From positions 1 through 64,000 of the forward strand of contig NZ_FWXR01000009.1 in the NCBI RefSeq assembly GCF_900176465.1: a DNA stretch of 64,000 nucleotides, written 5' to 3'. A program made the position numbers and the translations under genes. Below the pieces are notes generated by a model that worked only from the letters and a program-made list of their open reading frames with translations, made no database searches and was not told the DNA's origin. Numbering within the stretch: position 1 is the stretch's first letter; every line of letters starts with the position of its first letter. This stretch comes from Fulvimarina manganoxydans. GTDB lineage: Bacteria > Pseudomonadota > Alphaproteobacteria > Rhizobiales > Rhizobiaceae. Positions 7,148-15,879 of the stretch are shown here, one piece after another.

Positions 7148-8779
7148 ATGAAGGTCTCGACGGATCGGCGCCTGCGGCTTGCCGGCGGCATCGCGGCATC
7201 CATGGGCCTCGCCGGCTTTCTTGCCGGCGGCTTTCTCGTGCTTGTCCTGGCGACGGGCGCGGGCCTGCCGCTCGGCGAAAGTCTGAGCGATCGTTATATT
7301 CGCGGCGTCGTCCTCTTCACCCTCGAACAGGCGGCGCTGTCGACGCTTCTCTCCGTCCTTAGCGCCGTTCCGCTGGCCATCGCGCTGCATCGCGCCCGCT
7401 TTCCCGGGCGGCGCGCGATCCTGCGGCTTTTTCTCCTGCCCCAGGCCCTGCCCGTCCTCGTCGGAGCGCTCGCCATCGTCGCCGTCTGGGGGCGCAACGG
7501 CGTCGTCTCCGACGCGCTTGCAATGGCGGGCCTCGCGCGGCTCGATGTCTATGGCCTGTCGGGCATTCTACTCGCCCATGTCTTCTTCAACCTGCCGCTC
7601 GCCGCGCGGTTGATGGTGGCGGCCCTCGACGAGGTGCCAGCGGAAAGCTGGAAGCTGGCCGGTCAACTCGCCTTCTCGCCGACAACGACGTTTCGCCTGA
7701 TCGAATGGCCGGCGATCCGCCAGGTTCTTCCAGCGGCGGCGAGCCTCGTCTTCATGCTCTGCGCGACGAGCTTCACCATCGTGCTGGTTCTCGGCGGCGG
7801 CCCCAGCGCCACGACCCTCGAAGTCGCGATCTATCAGAGCCTGCGCTACGACTTCGATCCCGGCCGGGCCGTCGTGCTCTCGCTCCTCCAGATCGTGCTG
7901 ACCGCGCTTCTCGTCATGGCCGCCAACCGGCTCGGCGGCGATGCCGTCGCCTCCTTCGGGCTCGGCGGGCGCACCAAGCGCTACGATCGCACGGGAGCAC
8001 TCTTGAAGCTCGCGGATGGTGCCGTCCTTGCCCTTGGTCTTCTCTTCATCGCCTCACCCTTCGTTGCGGTCGTCATCGCCGGGCTGAAGGCCGATCTGAC
8101 AAGGCTTTTGACGGAAGAGGCCGTGATCGACGCCGCGCTCACCAGCCTCTGGGTGGCGCTCAGCGCCGGGCTCGTCGCCCTTCTCCTCTCGCTGCCGATC
8201 CTGGCCGCGATCGAGGCGCTGGCGAGCAGCGAGCGGCGCAGCGGGTCACGTTTGGCACGCCAGTCGCGGCGGGCTTTGGAGGTCACCGCCAGCCTCGTTC
8301 TCGTCGTGCCGCCCGTCGTCGTCGGCGCCGGTTGGTTTCTGGGCCTCAGACAGGTCACAAGCGTCTTCGCCGCGGCGCCTTATGTGGTCGTCCTCACCAA
8401 TGCGGCGATGGCGGTGCCCTTCGTCGTGCGCATTCTCGGACCCGCCCTTGCCACCGGCCACCGGCGATCGGAAAAGCTCGCCGACAGTCTTGGGCTTGCG
8501 GGCCTGTCGCGCTTCCAGATCGTCGATTGGCCGGCGATCAGGCGCCCCATGGGGCTCGCTTATGCGCTGGCCGTCGCCATCTCGCTCGGCGATCTCGGCG
8601 CCGTCGCCTTGTTCGGAAATCGGGAGTTCACCACCCTGCCCTATCTCCTTCTCCAGCGCATGGGCAGCTACCGCACCGAGGATGCGGCAGGCCTCGCCCT
8701 CCTTCTCGGGCTCTTGTGCCTGACGCTGATTACCTCGTCGGAGAGCGCCACGAAGCTTCGCCATGGGAGCGGACGATGA
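7148..8779 (+). CDS. thiP: Thiamine ABC transporter permease
   Basis: Inner-membrane permease of the thiamine importer. It is a tandem duplicated permease with about twelve membrane segments and two EAA-type cytoplasmic loops (ESWKLAGQLAF...IEWPAI near 170 and KLADSLGLAGLSRFQIVDWPAI near 440). The frame is open from 7037 inside thiB, but I chose the ATG at 7148 (543 aa), just past the thiB stop, which gives the usual ThiP length and N-terminus. It overlaps thiQ by ATGA (8776-8779), indicating translational coupling. Confidence 0.93.
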   Translation: MKVSTDRRLRLAGGIAASMGLAGFLAGGFLVLVLATGAGLPLGESLSDRYIRGVVLFTLEQAALSTLLSVLSAVPLAIALHRARFPGRRAILRLFLLPQALPVLVGALAIVAVWGRNGVVSDALAMAGLARLDVYGLSGILLAHVFFNLPLAARLMVAALDEVPAESWKLAGQLAFSPTTTFRLIEWPAIRQVLPAAASLVFMLCATSFTIVLVLGGGPSATTLEVAIYQSLRYDFDPGRAVVLSLLQIVLTALLVMAANRLGGDAVASFGLGGRTKRYDRTGALLKLADGAVLALGLLFIASPFVAVVIAGLKADLTRLLTEEAVIDAALTSLWVALSAGLVALLLSLPILAAIEALASSERRSGSRLARQSRRALEVTASLVLVVPPVVVGAGWFLGLRQVTSVFAAAPYVVVLTNAAMAVPFVVRILGPALATGHRRSEKLADSLGLAGLSRFQIVDWPAIRRPMGLAYALAVAISLGDLGAVALFGNREFTTLPYLLLQRMGSYRTEDAAGLALLLGLLCLTLITSSESATKLRHGSGR

Positions 8780-9546
8780 GCGCCGTGCCCGCCCTTGAGC
8801 TGATCGAGGCGACGATCCACCGGCCCTCCTGGACGGTGACCGCCGATCTGTCCGTTGCCCCCGGCGAATGGCTGGCGCTGATCGGCCCGAGCGGAGCCGG
8901 CAAGTCGACGCTGATCGACATGGTGGCGGGCTTCCTGCCGCTCGCATCGGGCGCCCTGCGGATCGCCGGTCAGGACGTCACGAACGCCCCGCCTGCCGAG
9001 CGACCGCTCTCCATCGTCTTTCAGGACGACAATCTCTTCCCCCACCTGTCCGTCTTCAAGAACGTCGCGCTTGGGCTTGCACCCAACAGGCGCGTCACAC
9101 GCAGCGAGCGAGAGGCGATCGAGCGCGGGCTTGCCGCCGTCGGCCTTGGCGGAAAGGCCGAGCGCCTGCCGCGCGAGCTTTCAGGCGGCGAGCGCCAGAG
9201 AGCGGCGCTTGCCCGCGCCTTTCTGCGCCGACGCCCCCTCCTTCTCCTCGACGAGCCCTTCGCCTCGCTGGGGCCCGCTTTGCGGCGCGAGATGTTGAGC
9301 GTCTTGAGCGAGGTTCGCAGAGGCTTCTCCGATCCGCCGCTCACGATCGTGATGGTGACGCATCATCCGGAAGACGCTGCGGGCCATGCCGATCGGGTCG
9401 CCTTCATCGAGGCCGGGCGGATTGGTGCCGTCGGTCCGACGTCTCAAATGCTGGGCGAGACGGCGCCGGAAGCGGTTCGACGCTATCTCGGCCTTGACGA
9501 CAGACAAGATCGGGATCTCGAAAGACCGGAGCGTGAAAGCTCTTAA
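8776..9546 (+). CDS. thiQ: Thiamine ABC transporter ATP-binding protein
   Basis: ATPase that powers thiamine import, 256 aa. Walker A is GPSGAGKST at residues 37-45, the Q-loop is VFQDDNLFP near 81, the signature is LSGGERQRAALARA from 135, Walker B is LLLLDEP at about 154-160 and the switch histidine is in VTHHPEDA. The start at 8776 overlaps the thiP stop by four bases. An open frame extends far upstream in thiP but is a shadow. Confidence 0.95.
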   Translation: MSAVPALELIEATIHRPSWTVTADLSVAPGEWLALIGPSGAGKSTLIDMVAGFLPLASGALRIAGQDVTNAPPAERPLSIVFQDDNLFPHLSVFKNVALGLAPNRRVTRSEREAIERGLAAVGLGGKAERLPRELSGGERQRAALARAFLRRRPLLLLDEPFASLGPALRREMLSVLSEVRRGFSDPPLTIVMVTHHPEDAAGHADRVAFIEAGRIGAVGPTSQMLGETAPEAVRRYLGLDDRQDRDLERPERESS

Positions 9547-9858
9547 GGCTTCCGAACCACCTCGGCCGCGACGCAATTCCAACTCAATTCGCCTCTAATG
9601 CGCGGGCGGAGTGGTGCGATGTCGCTGCAAAGACGCTGGACCATCGAAAACAAGGCCTTGCAGCATCGAAAGAGACCGGCTCGATCGATGCTTCGAGGGG
9701 CACAGGGTCGGCGGATGCCGGCCGATGCGTGGATGCCGGACGGTCTGTTGCAGATCGACCCTTTGGGATCGCGCTTTCGGCGTCTAGGATCACGGTTCGT
9801 CGCATGGCGGGCGGCGACTGGGGTGTCGACGGAGAATTCGGGGGCAGCAATCTCGACG
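9547..9858. other. Stretch before the M48 peptidase start
   Basis: The peptidase frame is open from 9598, but residues encoded before 9859 look unlike any signal peptide or domain, so I treat this as leader and promoter DNA. No terminator for thiQ and no clear operator were identified. Confidence 0.4.
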
Positions 9859-11382
9859 ATGATCGTATTGTGCGGAACCTGGACTGACGGGCGGGCCGCG
9901 AGGAAGCTCGCGCGCGCCCTTCCCCTGGCCGGTCTTCTGGCGATTGGGGCTTGCACGACGATCGAGGACGGGCTTTCCAGCCTGTCTTCGAGCGACGTGA
10001 AGACTGGCTATGCGGCATCGCGGGCCCCGGTCACCTTCGAAACCGCCCAGGCCGGCGATCCGCAATCGGCGATCGGTCGCTCGCAGCACCCCAAGATTCT
10101 GGCGACCTATGGCGGCGCCTATTCGGATCCAAAGGTCGAGCGGATGCTCGCCGGCATCGTCGGCCGGCTGGCCGCGACCAGCCCGGATTCCGACCGCGCC
10201 TACAACATCACCATTCTCAATTCCCCCAACGTCAACGCCTTCGCTCTGCCCGGCGGCTATGTCTACATCACGCGTGGCCTCCTTGCGCTCGCCAATGATT
10301 CGGCCGAGGTCGCCGCAGTGATCGGTCACGAGATGGGCCATGTGGCGGCCAATCACGGCATCGAACGCCAGGAACGGGAGCGCGCGGCCGAGCTTGCGAG
10401 CCGCGTCGTTTCCGAGGTTCTCGACAGCGATCAGGCCGGCAAGATGGCGCTCGCCCGAAATCGGCTGAGCTTGGCCCAATTCTCGCGCCGCCAGGAGCTC
10501 GAGGCCGATCTTCTCGGCATCCGCCATATCGCCGAAGCCGGCTTCGATCCCTTTGCCGCCGCTCGCTTCCTGAAGGCGATGGACGCCTATTCGAATTTCC
10601 GCAACGCCTTCCAAGTCAACAATCCCAATCTCGACTTCCTGGCCTCGCACCCCTCGGCGCCCCAGCGCATCGAGTTGGCCGAGCGCCATGCGCGCGAGGT
10701 CAAGCCTTCGGGCGGGGGTACGACCGATCGGGACCGTTATCTGTCGGGCATTGATGGCATGCTGTTCGGCGATTCCGCGTCCGAGGGCTATGTCCGCGAG
10801 CGGCGCTTCTATCATCCGGGCCTCGGCATCACCTTCGAGGTGCCGGAAGGCTTCGTCATCGACAACACCTCGGAAGCGGTTCTTGCGACGGGTCCAGGCG
10901 ATATCGCGATCCGCTTTGACGGCGTCGCCCTCGCCCCCTCCACCTCGCTTGCCGACTACATCGCCAGCGGCTGGGTCGGCGGCCTCGATCGCTCAACCAT
11001 CCGGCCCCATCCGATCGGCAATCTGGAGGCGGTTTCCGCGCGCGCGCGCGGCGGCGACTATGCCTTCGACGTGACCGTCGTGCGCGTCGGCTCCCAGGTT
11101 TATCGCTTCCTGACGGCCGTCCCGTCCGAAAACAGCGCGCGCATCGGTCCGATCGCCGATTCCATCGCCAATTCGTTCCGGCTCCTGACGGTCGAGGAAC
11201 GCAATTCGCTGAAGCCGCTTCGCATTCGCGTGGTCACGGCGCGCAGCGGCGACACGGTGGACAGCATTTCCCGCAAGATGGTTGGTGTCGACCGACCGCG
11301 CGATCTCTTCCGTCTTCTGAACGAAATGGGGCCGTCTGAGAGTGTTACGCCAGGAATGCGTTACAAGATCGTGGCGGAATAG
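9859..11382 (+). CDS. M48-family metallopeptidase lipoprotein with C-terminal LysM-like domain
   Basis: Zinc metallopeptidase likely working in the periplasm on damaged or misassembled envelope proteins (BepA/YfgC-like). With the ATG at 9859 the N-terminus is a lipoprotein signal with lipobox LAIGAC, cysteine at residue 32. The active site is HEMGH at 157-161, with the third zinc ligand in RQELEADLLG at about 213. SHPSAPQRIELA is also typical of the family. The last 50 residues (VVTARSGDTVDSISRKM... to the end) resemble a LysM fold that binds peptidoglycan. Starting at 9598 instead would bury the lipoprotein signal 87 residues in. Monocistronic, followed by two hairpins. Confidence 0.9.
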   Translation: MIVLCGTWTDGRAARKLARALPLAGLLAIGACTTIEDGLSSLSSSDVKTGYAASRAPVTFETAQAGDPQSAIGRSQHPKILATYGGAYSDPKVERMLAGIVGRLAATSPDSDRAYNITILNSPNVNAFALPGGYVYITRGLLALANDSAEVAAVIGHEMGHVAANHGIERQERERAAELASRVVSEVLDSDQAGKMALARNRLSLAQFSRRQELEADLLGIRHIAEAGFDPFAAARFLKAMDAYSNFRNAFQVNNPNLDFLASHPSAPQRIELAERHAREVKPSGGGTTDRDRYLSGIDGMLFGDSASEGYVRERRFYHPGLGITFEVPEGFVIDNTSEAVLATGPGDIAIRFDGVALAPSTSLADYIASGWVGGLDRSTIRPHPIGNLEAVSARARGGDYAFDVTVVRVGSQVYRFLTAVPSENSARIGPIADSIANSFRLLTVEERNSLKPLRIRVVTARSGDTVDSISRKMVGVDRPRDLFRLLNEMGPSESVTPGMRYKIVAE

Positions 11383-11412
11383 ACGTTTCGGCGGCGATGC
11401 CGCCCTTTAGAA

Positions 11413-11456
11413 GTAAGACACCAAAAAGTTGATCGACTTTTTGGATCACGGCTTAC
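11413..11456. repeat. Dispersed hairpin, family 2, copy A
   Basis: Inverted repeat bounded by GTAAG and CTTAC, with inner arms CCAAAAAGT and ACTTTTTGG around TGATCG. Twenty of 21 bases of one arm (read on the minus strand as AAGCCGTGATCCAAAAAGTC and one more G) match the copy at 47499-47548. Downstream of the M48 gene, it could act as a terminator. Confidence 0.75.
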
Positions 11457-11471
11457 GACAATGAAGAGGTT

Positions 11472-11510
11472 AGAGTGAACATGCGACCCAACTTGGTCGC
11501 GTTTCACTCT
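11472..11510. repeat. Inverted repeat after the M48 peptidase
   Basis: Long imperfect palindrome: AGAGTGAACATGCGACC pairs with GGTCGCGTTTCACTCT around a 6-base loop, with the mismatched CAT/GT in the middle. It resembles in layout the hairpin after holA at 33452-33488. Without a T tract, its role as terminator or repeat remnant is open. Confidence 0.6.
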
Positions 11511-11732
11511 AGCCCGAAGGCGGTCTTCCCACTTGCCGGATCGCGACGAGCCCTCGGGCGGGTTCATCGCGAACCGCCATTCCCATCTTCCTGTCGGTTT
11601 CACCTGGATTGCGGGTTCAAAGCCTGCAAAGCTGATGGCGTGATTCCGTCGTCATCGGCTGCGAGGAGGCAGCTTGCACAAGGCCGTGCAGTCGTGGCGT
11701 TCGGATGAAGACAATCCAAGGGAGGACTATCA

Positions 11733-12986
11733 ATGAAGTGCTTGAAGACAATTCTGCTGGCGGGCGCCGCCAGCGCCATCGCCATCTCGGCCAATGCGCA
11801 GGACGGCGGCAAGATCAGCGGTGACACGGTCAAGATCGGCATGGTGCTGGATATGTCCGGCGCCTATTCCTCGCTCGACGGCGAGGGATCGGTCGCAGCC
11901 GTTCAAATGGCCATCGACGAGATGGGAGGCGAGGTGAACGGGGCGCCGATCGAGCTCCTCTCCGCCGATCACCAGAACAAGTCCGATATCGGCTCCAACA
12001 TCACCCGCCAGTGGATCGACCAGGAGAATGTTGATCTCATTCTGGGTGGCACCAATTCCGGCGTCGGCATCGCGCTGCAGGAGCTGACCGCCCAGAAGGG
12101 CGTCGCCTATATCAATAATGGCGGCGCGTCGAACAGCCTGACCAACGAGGCCTGCGCGCCCGAGACCGCCCTCCATTGGACCTACGACACCGATGCGCTG
12201 GCAAACGGTACGGCCGTCGCCATGCTCGAGGAAGGCAATAAGAGCTGGTTCTTCATCACCGCCGACTACACCTTCGGCCACAATCTGCAGAAGACGGCCG
12301 CCAATGCCGTGACGAAGAATGGCGGCGAAGTCGTCGGCGAAGTGGCGGCGCCCTTCCCCACCCAGGACTTCTCCTCATTCCTCCTCCAGGCCCAAAGCTC
12401 TGGCGCGCAGGTGATTGGCCTCGCCAATGCCGGCACCGACACCCAGAATGCGGTGAAGCAGGCCCAGGAATTCGGCATCGTCCAGAGCGGCCAGAAACTC
12501 GCCTCGCTTCTCCTCTTCATCACCGATGTGGATGCACTCGGGCTCAATGAGGCCCAAGGGCTGACCCTGACCACCGGCTTCTACTGGGACCTCGACGACA
12601 AGGCGCGCGAATGGAGCGCGAAATTCGAGGAGAAGACCGGGGCGAAGCCTTCGATGGTCCAAGCCGGCATGTATTCCTCGGCGCTCCAATATCTGAAAGC
12701 CGTCGAGGCGACCGGCACCGACGATGCAAAGACGGTCATCGCCAAGCTCAAGGAGATGCCGATCGAGGACGCGTTTGCCCGCAACGGCAAGGTGCGGGCC
12801 GACGGGCTGATGGTTCACGACATGCTGCTTGCCCAGGTCAAGACGCCTGAAGAGAGCAAGGAGAAGTGGGACTATTACAAGATTGTCCGCACGATCCCTG
12901 GCGACGATGCGTTCCAGTCGATCGAGGATGGCCTCTGTGACGTCGCCAAGGCCGCGATCGCTGGCGGCGAAGGCAAGAGCAACTGA
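11733..12986 (+). CDS. Branched-chain amino acid/amide-type ABC transporter binding protein
   Basis: Periplasmic binding protein of the LivJ/Peripla_BP_6 class, 417 aa. Signal peptide MKCLKTILLAGAASAIAISANA, then VKIGMVLDMSGAYSSLDGEGSV, the typical opening of this class. The fold region includes VDLILGGTNSGVGIAL and WFFITADYTFGHNLQ. The ligand cannot be read from sequence: short-chain amides, urea and amino acids are all known ligands of relatives. RBS GGGAGGA precedes the ATG. No permease or ATPase genes adjoin, so the rest of its transporter is elsewhere. Transcription ends at the palindrome at 13074-13117. Confidence 0.9.
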   Translation: MKCLKTILLAGAASAIAISANAQDGGKISGDTVKIGMVLDMSGAYSSLDGEGSVAAVQMAIDEMGGEVNGAPIELLSADHQNKSDIGSNITRQWIDQENVDLILGGTNSGVGIALQELTAQKGVAYINNGGASNSLTNEACAPETALHWTYDTDALANGTAVAMLEEGNKSWFFITADYTFGHNLQKTAANAVTKNGGEVVGEVAAPFPTQDFSSFLLQAQSSGAQVIGLANAGTDTQNAVKQAQEFGIVQSGQKLASLLLFITDVDALGLNEAQGLTLTTGFYWDLDDKAREWSAKFEEKTGAKPSMVQAGMYSSALQYLKAVEATGTDDAKTVIAKLKEMPIEDAFARNGKVRADGLMVHDMLLAQVKTPEESKEKWDYYKIVRTIPGDDAFQSIEDGLCDVAKAAIAGGEGKSN

Positions 12987-13073
12987 CCGGTTCTTGATCG
13001 AGCCGATCGGGACCAATAGCGGGAGGCGGCTCCGGCCGTCTCTCGCCTTCCCTTCCGGCCGCTCCTTTCAACG

Positions 13074-13117
13074 GACGATCGACGGTCCCGGTCAGGTGAC
13101 CAGGACCGTCGATCGTC
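13074..13117. terminator. Hairpin between convergent genes
   Basis: Perfect 15-bp inverted repeat, GACGATCGACGGTCC against GGACCGTCGATCGTC, with a 14-base loop, located between the binding protein (plus) and the chemoreceptor (minus). It could stop both transcripts. There is no T tract, so Rho may be involved. Confidence 0.7.
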
Positions 13118-13140
13118 ATGCCTTGCCCTGAACCCGTTCG

Positions 13141-14640
13141 TCAGGCGGCGCGTCGGAGTGACCGACCCGCCGGGCTTCCCGCATCGGCGATCTTCAGTTT
13201 TGTCATCAGCTCCATGAGCTCAGCCGCGCCCTGCCGCAGCTGACCGGCGACGGCGGCCGACTGCTCGACCATGGCGGCATTCTGCTGGGTGCTCTGATCC
13301 ATTTGATTGATGGCCGTGTTGACTTCGGAAATCGCGGTCGCCTGCTCGCCGGCGGTGCGGGCGATGTCGTCGACGACGCCTTCGATCTCGCGCGCCCGCT
13401 CGACGATCTTCGACAGTGCCATACCGGTATTGCCAACGAGATCCACCCCGACCCCGATTTCATCGGAGCTTGCCTGGATAAGGCCCTTGATTTCCTTCGC
13501 GGCCTCCGCCGAGCGCTGGGCAAGACCGCGAACCTCCTGGGCGACGACCGCAAAGCCGCGACCCGCCTCGCCGGCTCGGGCAGCCTCGACGCCCGCATTC
13601 AGCGCCAGGAGATTGGTCTGGAAGGCGATCTCGTCGATCACGCCGATGATCATGCCGATCTTCGTGGAGGAGGTCTCGATGCGGCTCATGGCCTCGACGG
13701 CCTTCTTGACGATCTCTTCGGCGCCGCGGGCATCCTGCATGGAAGCTTTCGCCGTCGAGGAGGCCTCGCCCGCACGGCGCGAGGACTGGTCCACGGCCTG
13801 AGACAGTTCGGACAGGGCCGCGGCGGTTTCCTCCAGGCTCGCTGCCTGCTGCTCGGTCCGGCGCGACAGATCGTCGGAGGCCGTCGCGATCTCGCCCGCG
13901 CCGCTATCGACGATCTGGGCAGACCCTCGAACCGAGGAAACAAGTGAAGCAAGAGAGTCGAGCGCCCGGTTGAAATCGTTTTTCACCGAGGCGAATTCCG
14001 GTGGAATATCCGCTGTGATCGGCTGAGACAGGTCGCCGTCGGCCAGCCGGTTCAGCGCCGATCCAATCTCGCCGAGCACCAGATTGCGCATGGACGCGGC
14101 GCGCTCCTCCTGCTCCTGGCGCGCCTTTTCCGCCGCCTGGCGGGTCAGCTCGTCGAGATAGGTCATGATCGACATTTCCATGTCGAGAAGAGCGAGACGA
14201 ATGACCGCGTCGACCGATTCGGCCAAATCCTTGCCCTTACCGCGCCCGCCGCCGAAGGCGGATTTCGGCCATGCATCGGTGATGACGTCATGAACAAGCT
14301 TGCCGAGAAGCGCGCCATAGCCGGCAACGAAATAATTGGGTTCCAGGCCGATGCGTACATGGGCATGACCGATCCGAACCGTGCGCTGGGCGTGGGCTTC
14401 GCCAATCTCACCCCGCGCCAGACCCTCCCAATGGCTCCGCTGCTTGCTCTTTGCCCCGCCCATCTGCTGGTCGGAAGAGAAGAAGCGGCGCATAGCCGGA
14501 TTCTTGGAGACGATGGCGTAGAAATGATCCAAAGCCCCATCGAGCTTAGACTCGACGACCGGTTGGATACGACGCATCGCCTCCAGCGTCTTTTGGTCAA
14601 TTTCAGCAACCGCTGCGCGGGGTTGGGCAGAAGACGTCAT
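13141..14640 (-). CDS. Globin-coupled methyl-accepting chemotaxis protein
   Basis: Soluble chemoreceptor, 499 aa, with no membrane segment. Residues about 10-160 form a protoglobin sensor (HemAT-like); the segment [23 protein letters not shown] carries the expected haem-proximal histidine and following GL-P motif, implying oxygen or other gas sensing. A helical linker around 165-235 leads to the MCP signalling domain (about 245-480), with the hairpin tip [20 protein letters not shown] and the adaptation helices. No CheR-binding pentapeptide ends the protein. No che genes are nearby, so it must use a pathway encoded elsewhere. Confidence 0.9.
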   Translation of the reverse strand: MTSSAQPRAAVAEIDQKTLEAMRRIQPVVESKLDGALDHFYAIVSKNPAMRRFFSSDQQMGGAKSKQRSHWEGLARGEIGEAHAQRTVRIGHAHVRIGLEPNYFVAGYGALLGKLVHDVITDAWPKSAFGGGRGKGKDLAESVDAVIRLALLDMEMSIMTYLDELTRQAAEKARQEQEERAASMRNLVLGEIGSALNRLADGDLSQPITADIPPEFASVKNDFNRALDSLASLVSSVRGSAQIVDSGAGEIATASDDLSRRTEQQAASLEETAAALSELSQAVDQSSRRAGEASSTAKASMQDARGAEEIVKKAVEAMSRIETSSTKIGMIIGVIDEIAFQTNLLALNAGVEAARAGEAGRGFAVVAQEVRGLAQRSAEAAKEIKGLIQASSDEIGVGVDLVGNTGMALSKIVERAREIEGVVDDIARTAGEQATAISEVNTAINQMDQSTQQNAAMVEQSAAVAGQLRQGAAELMELMTKLKIADAGSPAGRSLRRAA

Positions 14641-15051
14641 CTCTGGGTCCAGTTCGTTCGATCAACGCCTGGATCGTAGCCAAAGGAGATTAAAAATATG
14701 CCAATATTACGGTCTTTCTCTCGGACAAACGAAGTGTTTTGCTGGCAAATAGGTAGACCGGCTCGCTCATATTCATGCATAAACTAAAATATTTTTGGAT
14801 CTTACTTCAATATTTTCTGGATTAATCTTAAATATATCCGGATTTGAAATTGGTTCCAACGCGAATAACAAAAATATAGACGGTCGCCGAACAGGAACAG
14901 TTCGTGTGGGAGCCATATCAATTGCTCGCCGAAACCCTTGTCAGCCCCCGCAAAATCATGCCCGAGTGGGACATCAGACCTGTGCAACGATCAAGGTCAC
15001 CGAGCCGTCTTAACTGTCTCAGTTTGACAGCCTGCTATTGAAGGAGAGCCA
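14641..15051. other. A/T-rich divergent intergenic region
   Basis: Lies between the divergent chemoreceptor and GST genes and so should hold both promoters. Bases 14690-14880 are markedly A/T rich (for example TAAAATATTTTTGG and TTAAATATATCC). The plus frame 14795-15013 shows no protein features. No known operator was recognised. Confidence 0.4.
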
Positions 15052-15786
15052 ATGCCGGTCGAGTTATACTATTGGCCTATGATCCCTGGACGAGGCGAAT
15101 TCGTTCGCCTCGTTTTGGAGGTCGCCGATGTCGATTACCGCGACATTGCACGGCTTCCGGTCGAAGAGGGCGGCGGGATCGACGCCATGATGACGGTCAT
15201 CAAATCGGGGATCGACGGCAAGATCCCCTTCGCGCCGCCCTTCCTCGTGGATGGCGATCGGCTCGTCTCCCAAACGGCCGAATGCTGCATCTATGTCGCC
15301 GAGCGGAATGGCCTTGCGCCCCGCGAAGAGGCCTTGCGCCTGTTTGCTCGCTCGCTCGCCCTGACGACGGCCGACTTCGTCGCCGAGATCCACGACGTCC
15401 ACCATCCCGTGGGGACGGGGCTCTATTACGAAGAGCAGAAACCGGAGGCCAAGCGCCGGGCCGAGGGCTTTCGCCGGGAGCGCCTGCCAAAATTCCTGAA
15501 CTGGTACGAGCGGGTCCTGACGGCCAATCCGAAAGGCCCGGACTGGCTGGTCGGCGACCGGCTGTCCTATGTGGACCTCGGCCTCTTCCACTCTATCGAG
15601 GGCCTTGGCTATGCCTTCCCAAAGCGCATGGCCTCAGCCAGCGATAGCTGGCCGAAGGTGATGGCGCTGGTCGCCCGGCTACGCGAGGACCATCGCCTTC
15701 GAGACTATCTGTCCAGCGACCGGCGCATGGCCTTCAACGAGGACGGCATCTTCCGGTACTATCCCGAACTCGACGCGGAAAACTGA
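15052..15786 (+). CDS. Glutathione S-transferase family protein
   Basis: Cytosolic GST-like protein, 244 aa. The N-terminal thioredoxin-like domain starts PVELYYWPMIPGRGEFVRLVLE, where the Tyr-Tyr and PGRGE resemble sigma-class enzymes. The cis-proline and Ser/Gln pair that grip glutathione are in FAPPFLVDGDRLVSQTAEC. The C-terminal helical domain includes PDWLVGDRLSYVDLGLFHSIEG (N-capping D). Substrate unknown. RBS GGAGAG. It is divergent from the chemoreceptor and convergent with the lytic transglycosylase. Confidence 0.9.
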   Translation: MPVELYYWPMIPGRGEFVRLVLEVADVDYRDIARLPVEEGGGIDAMMTVIKSGIDGKIPFAPPFLVDGDRLVSQTAECCIYVAERNGLAPREEALRLFARSLALTTADFVAEIHDVHHPVGTGLYYEEQKPEAKRRAEGFRRERLPKFLNWYERVLTANPKGPDWLVGDRLSYVDLGLFHSIEGLGYAFPKRMASASDSWPKVMALVARLREDHRLRDYLSSDRRMAFNEDGIFRYYPELDAEN

Positions 15787-15822
15787 GAAGCCTTGCAGCG
15801 GTCGACGCGCTGGCCCGAACAT

Positions 15823-15853
15823 GAAAAAGGGCGACCCTTGCGAGCCGCCCTCC
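15823..15853 (-). terminator. Intrinsic terminator of the lytic transglycosylase gene
   Basis: Read on the minus strand: AGGGCG, a 12-base loop, CGCCCT and then a T tract (CCCTTTTTCAT). It lies 27 bases beyond the stop of the transglycosylase gene and also faces the end of the GST gene. Confidence 0.8.
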
Positions 15854-15879
15854 TGAATGTGGTGCAAGTCGACGAAGCG

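Larger units (their letters stand above)
11383..11732. other. Intergenic stretch with two hairpins
   Basis: Holds the palindromes at 11413-11456 and 11472-11510, which probably end the peptidase transcript, and then the unrecognised promoter of the binding-protein gene at 11733. No gene is supported here. Confidence 0.5.

Noticed and set aside
6148-7203. Long minus-strand frame opposite thiB
   Set aside because: Arginine-rich shadow with no family motif, caused by codon bias of the real gene; the same holds for 30185-31891 opposite leuS, 51366-52958 opposite betB and 35717-38404 opposite the giant gene.
9598-9858. 87-residue N-terminal extension of the M48 peptidase
   Set aside because: It would bury a clear lipoprotein signal; the residues are low in structure and the ATG at 9859 fits better.
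14795-15013. 72-aa ORF in the A/T-rich divergent region
   Set aside because: No conserved features and it occupies the promoter area of the GST gene.
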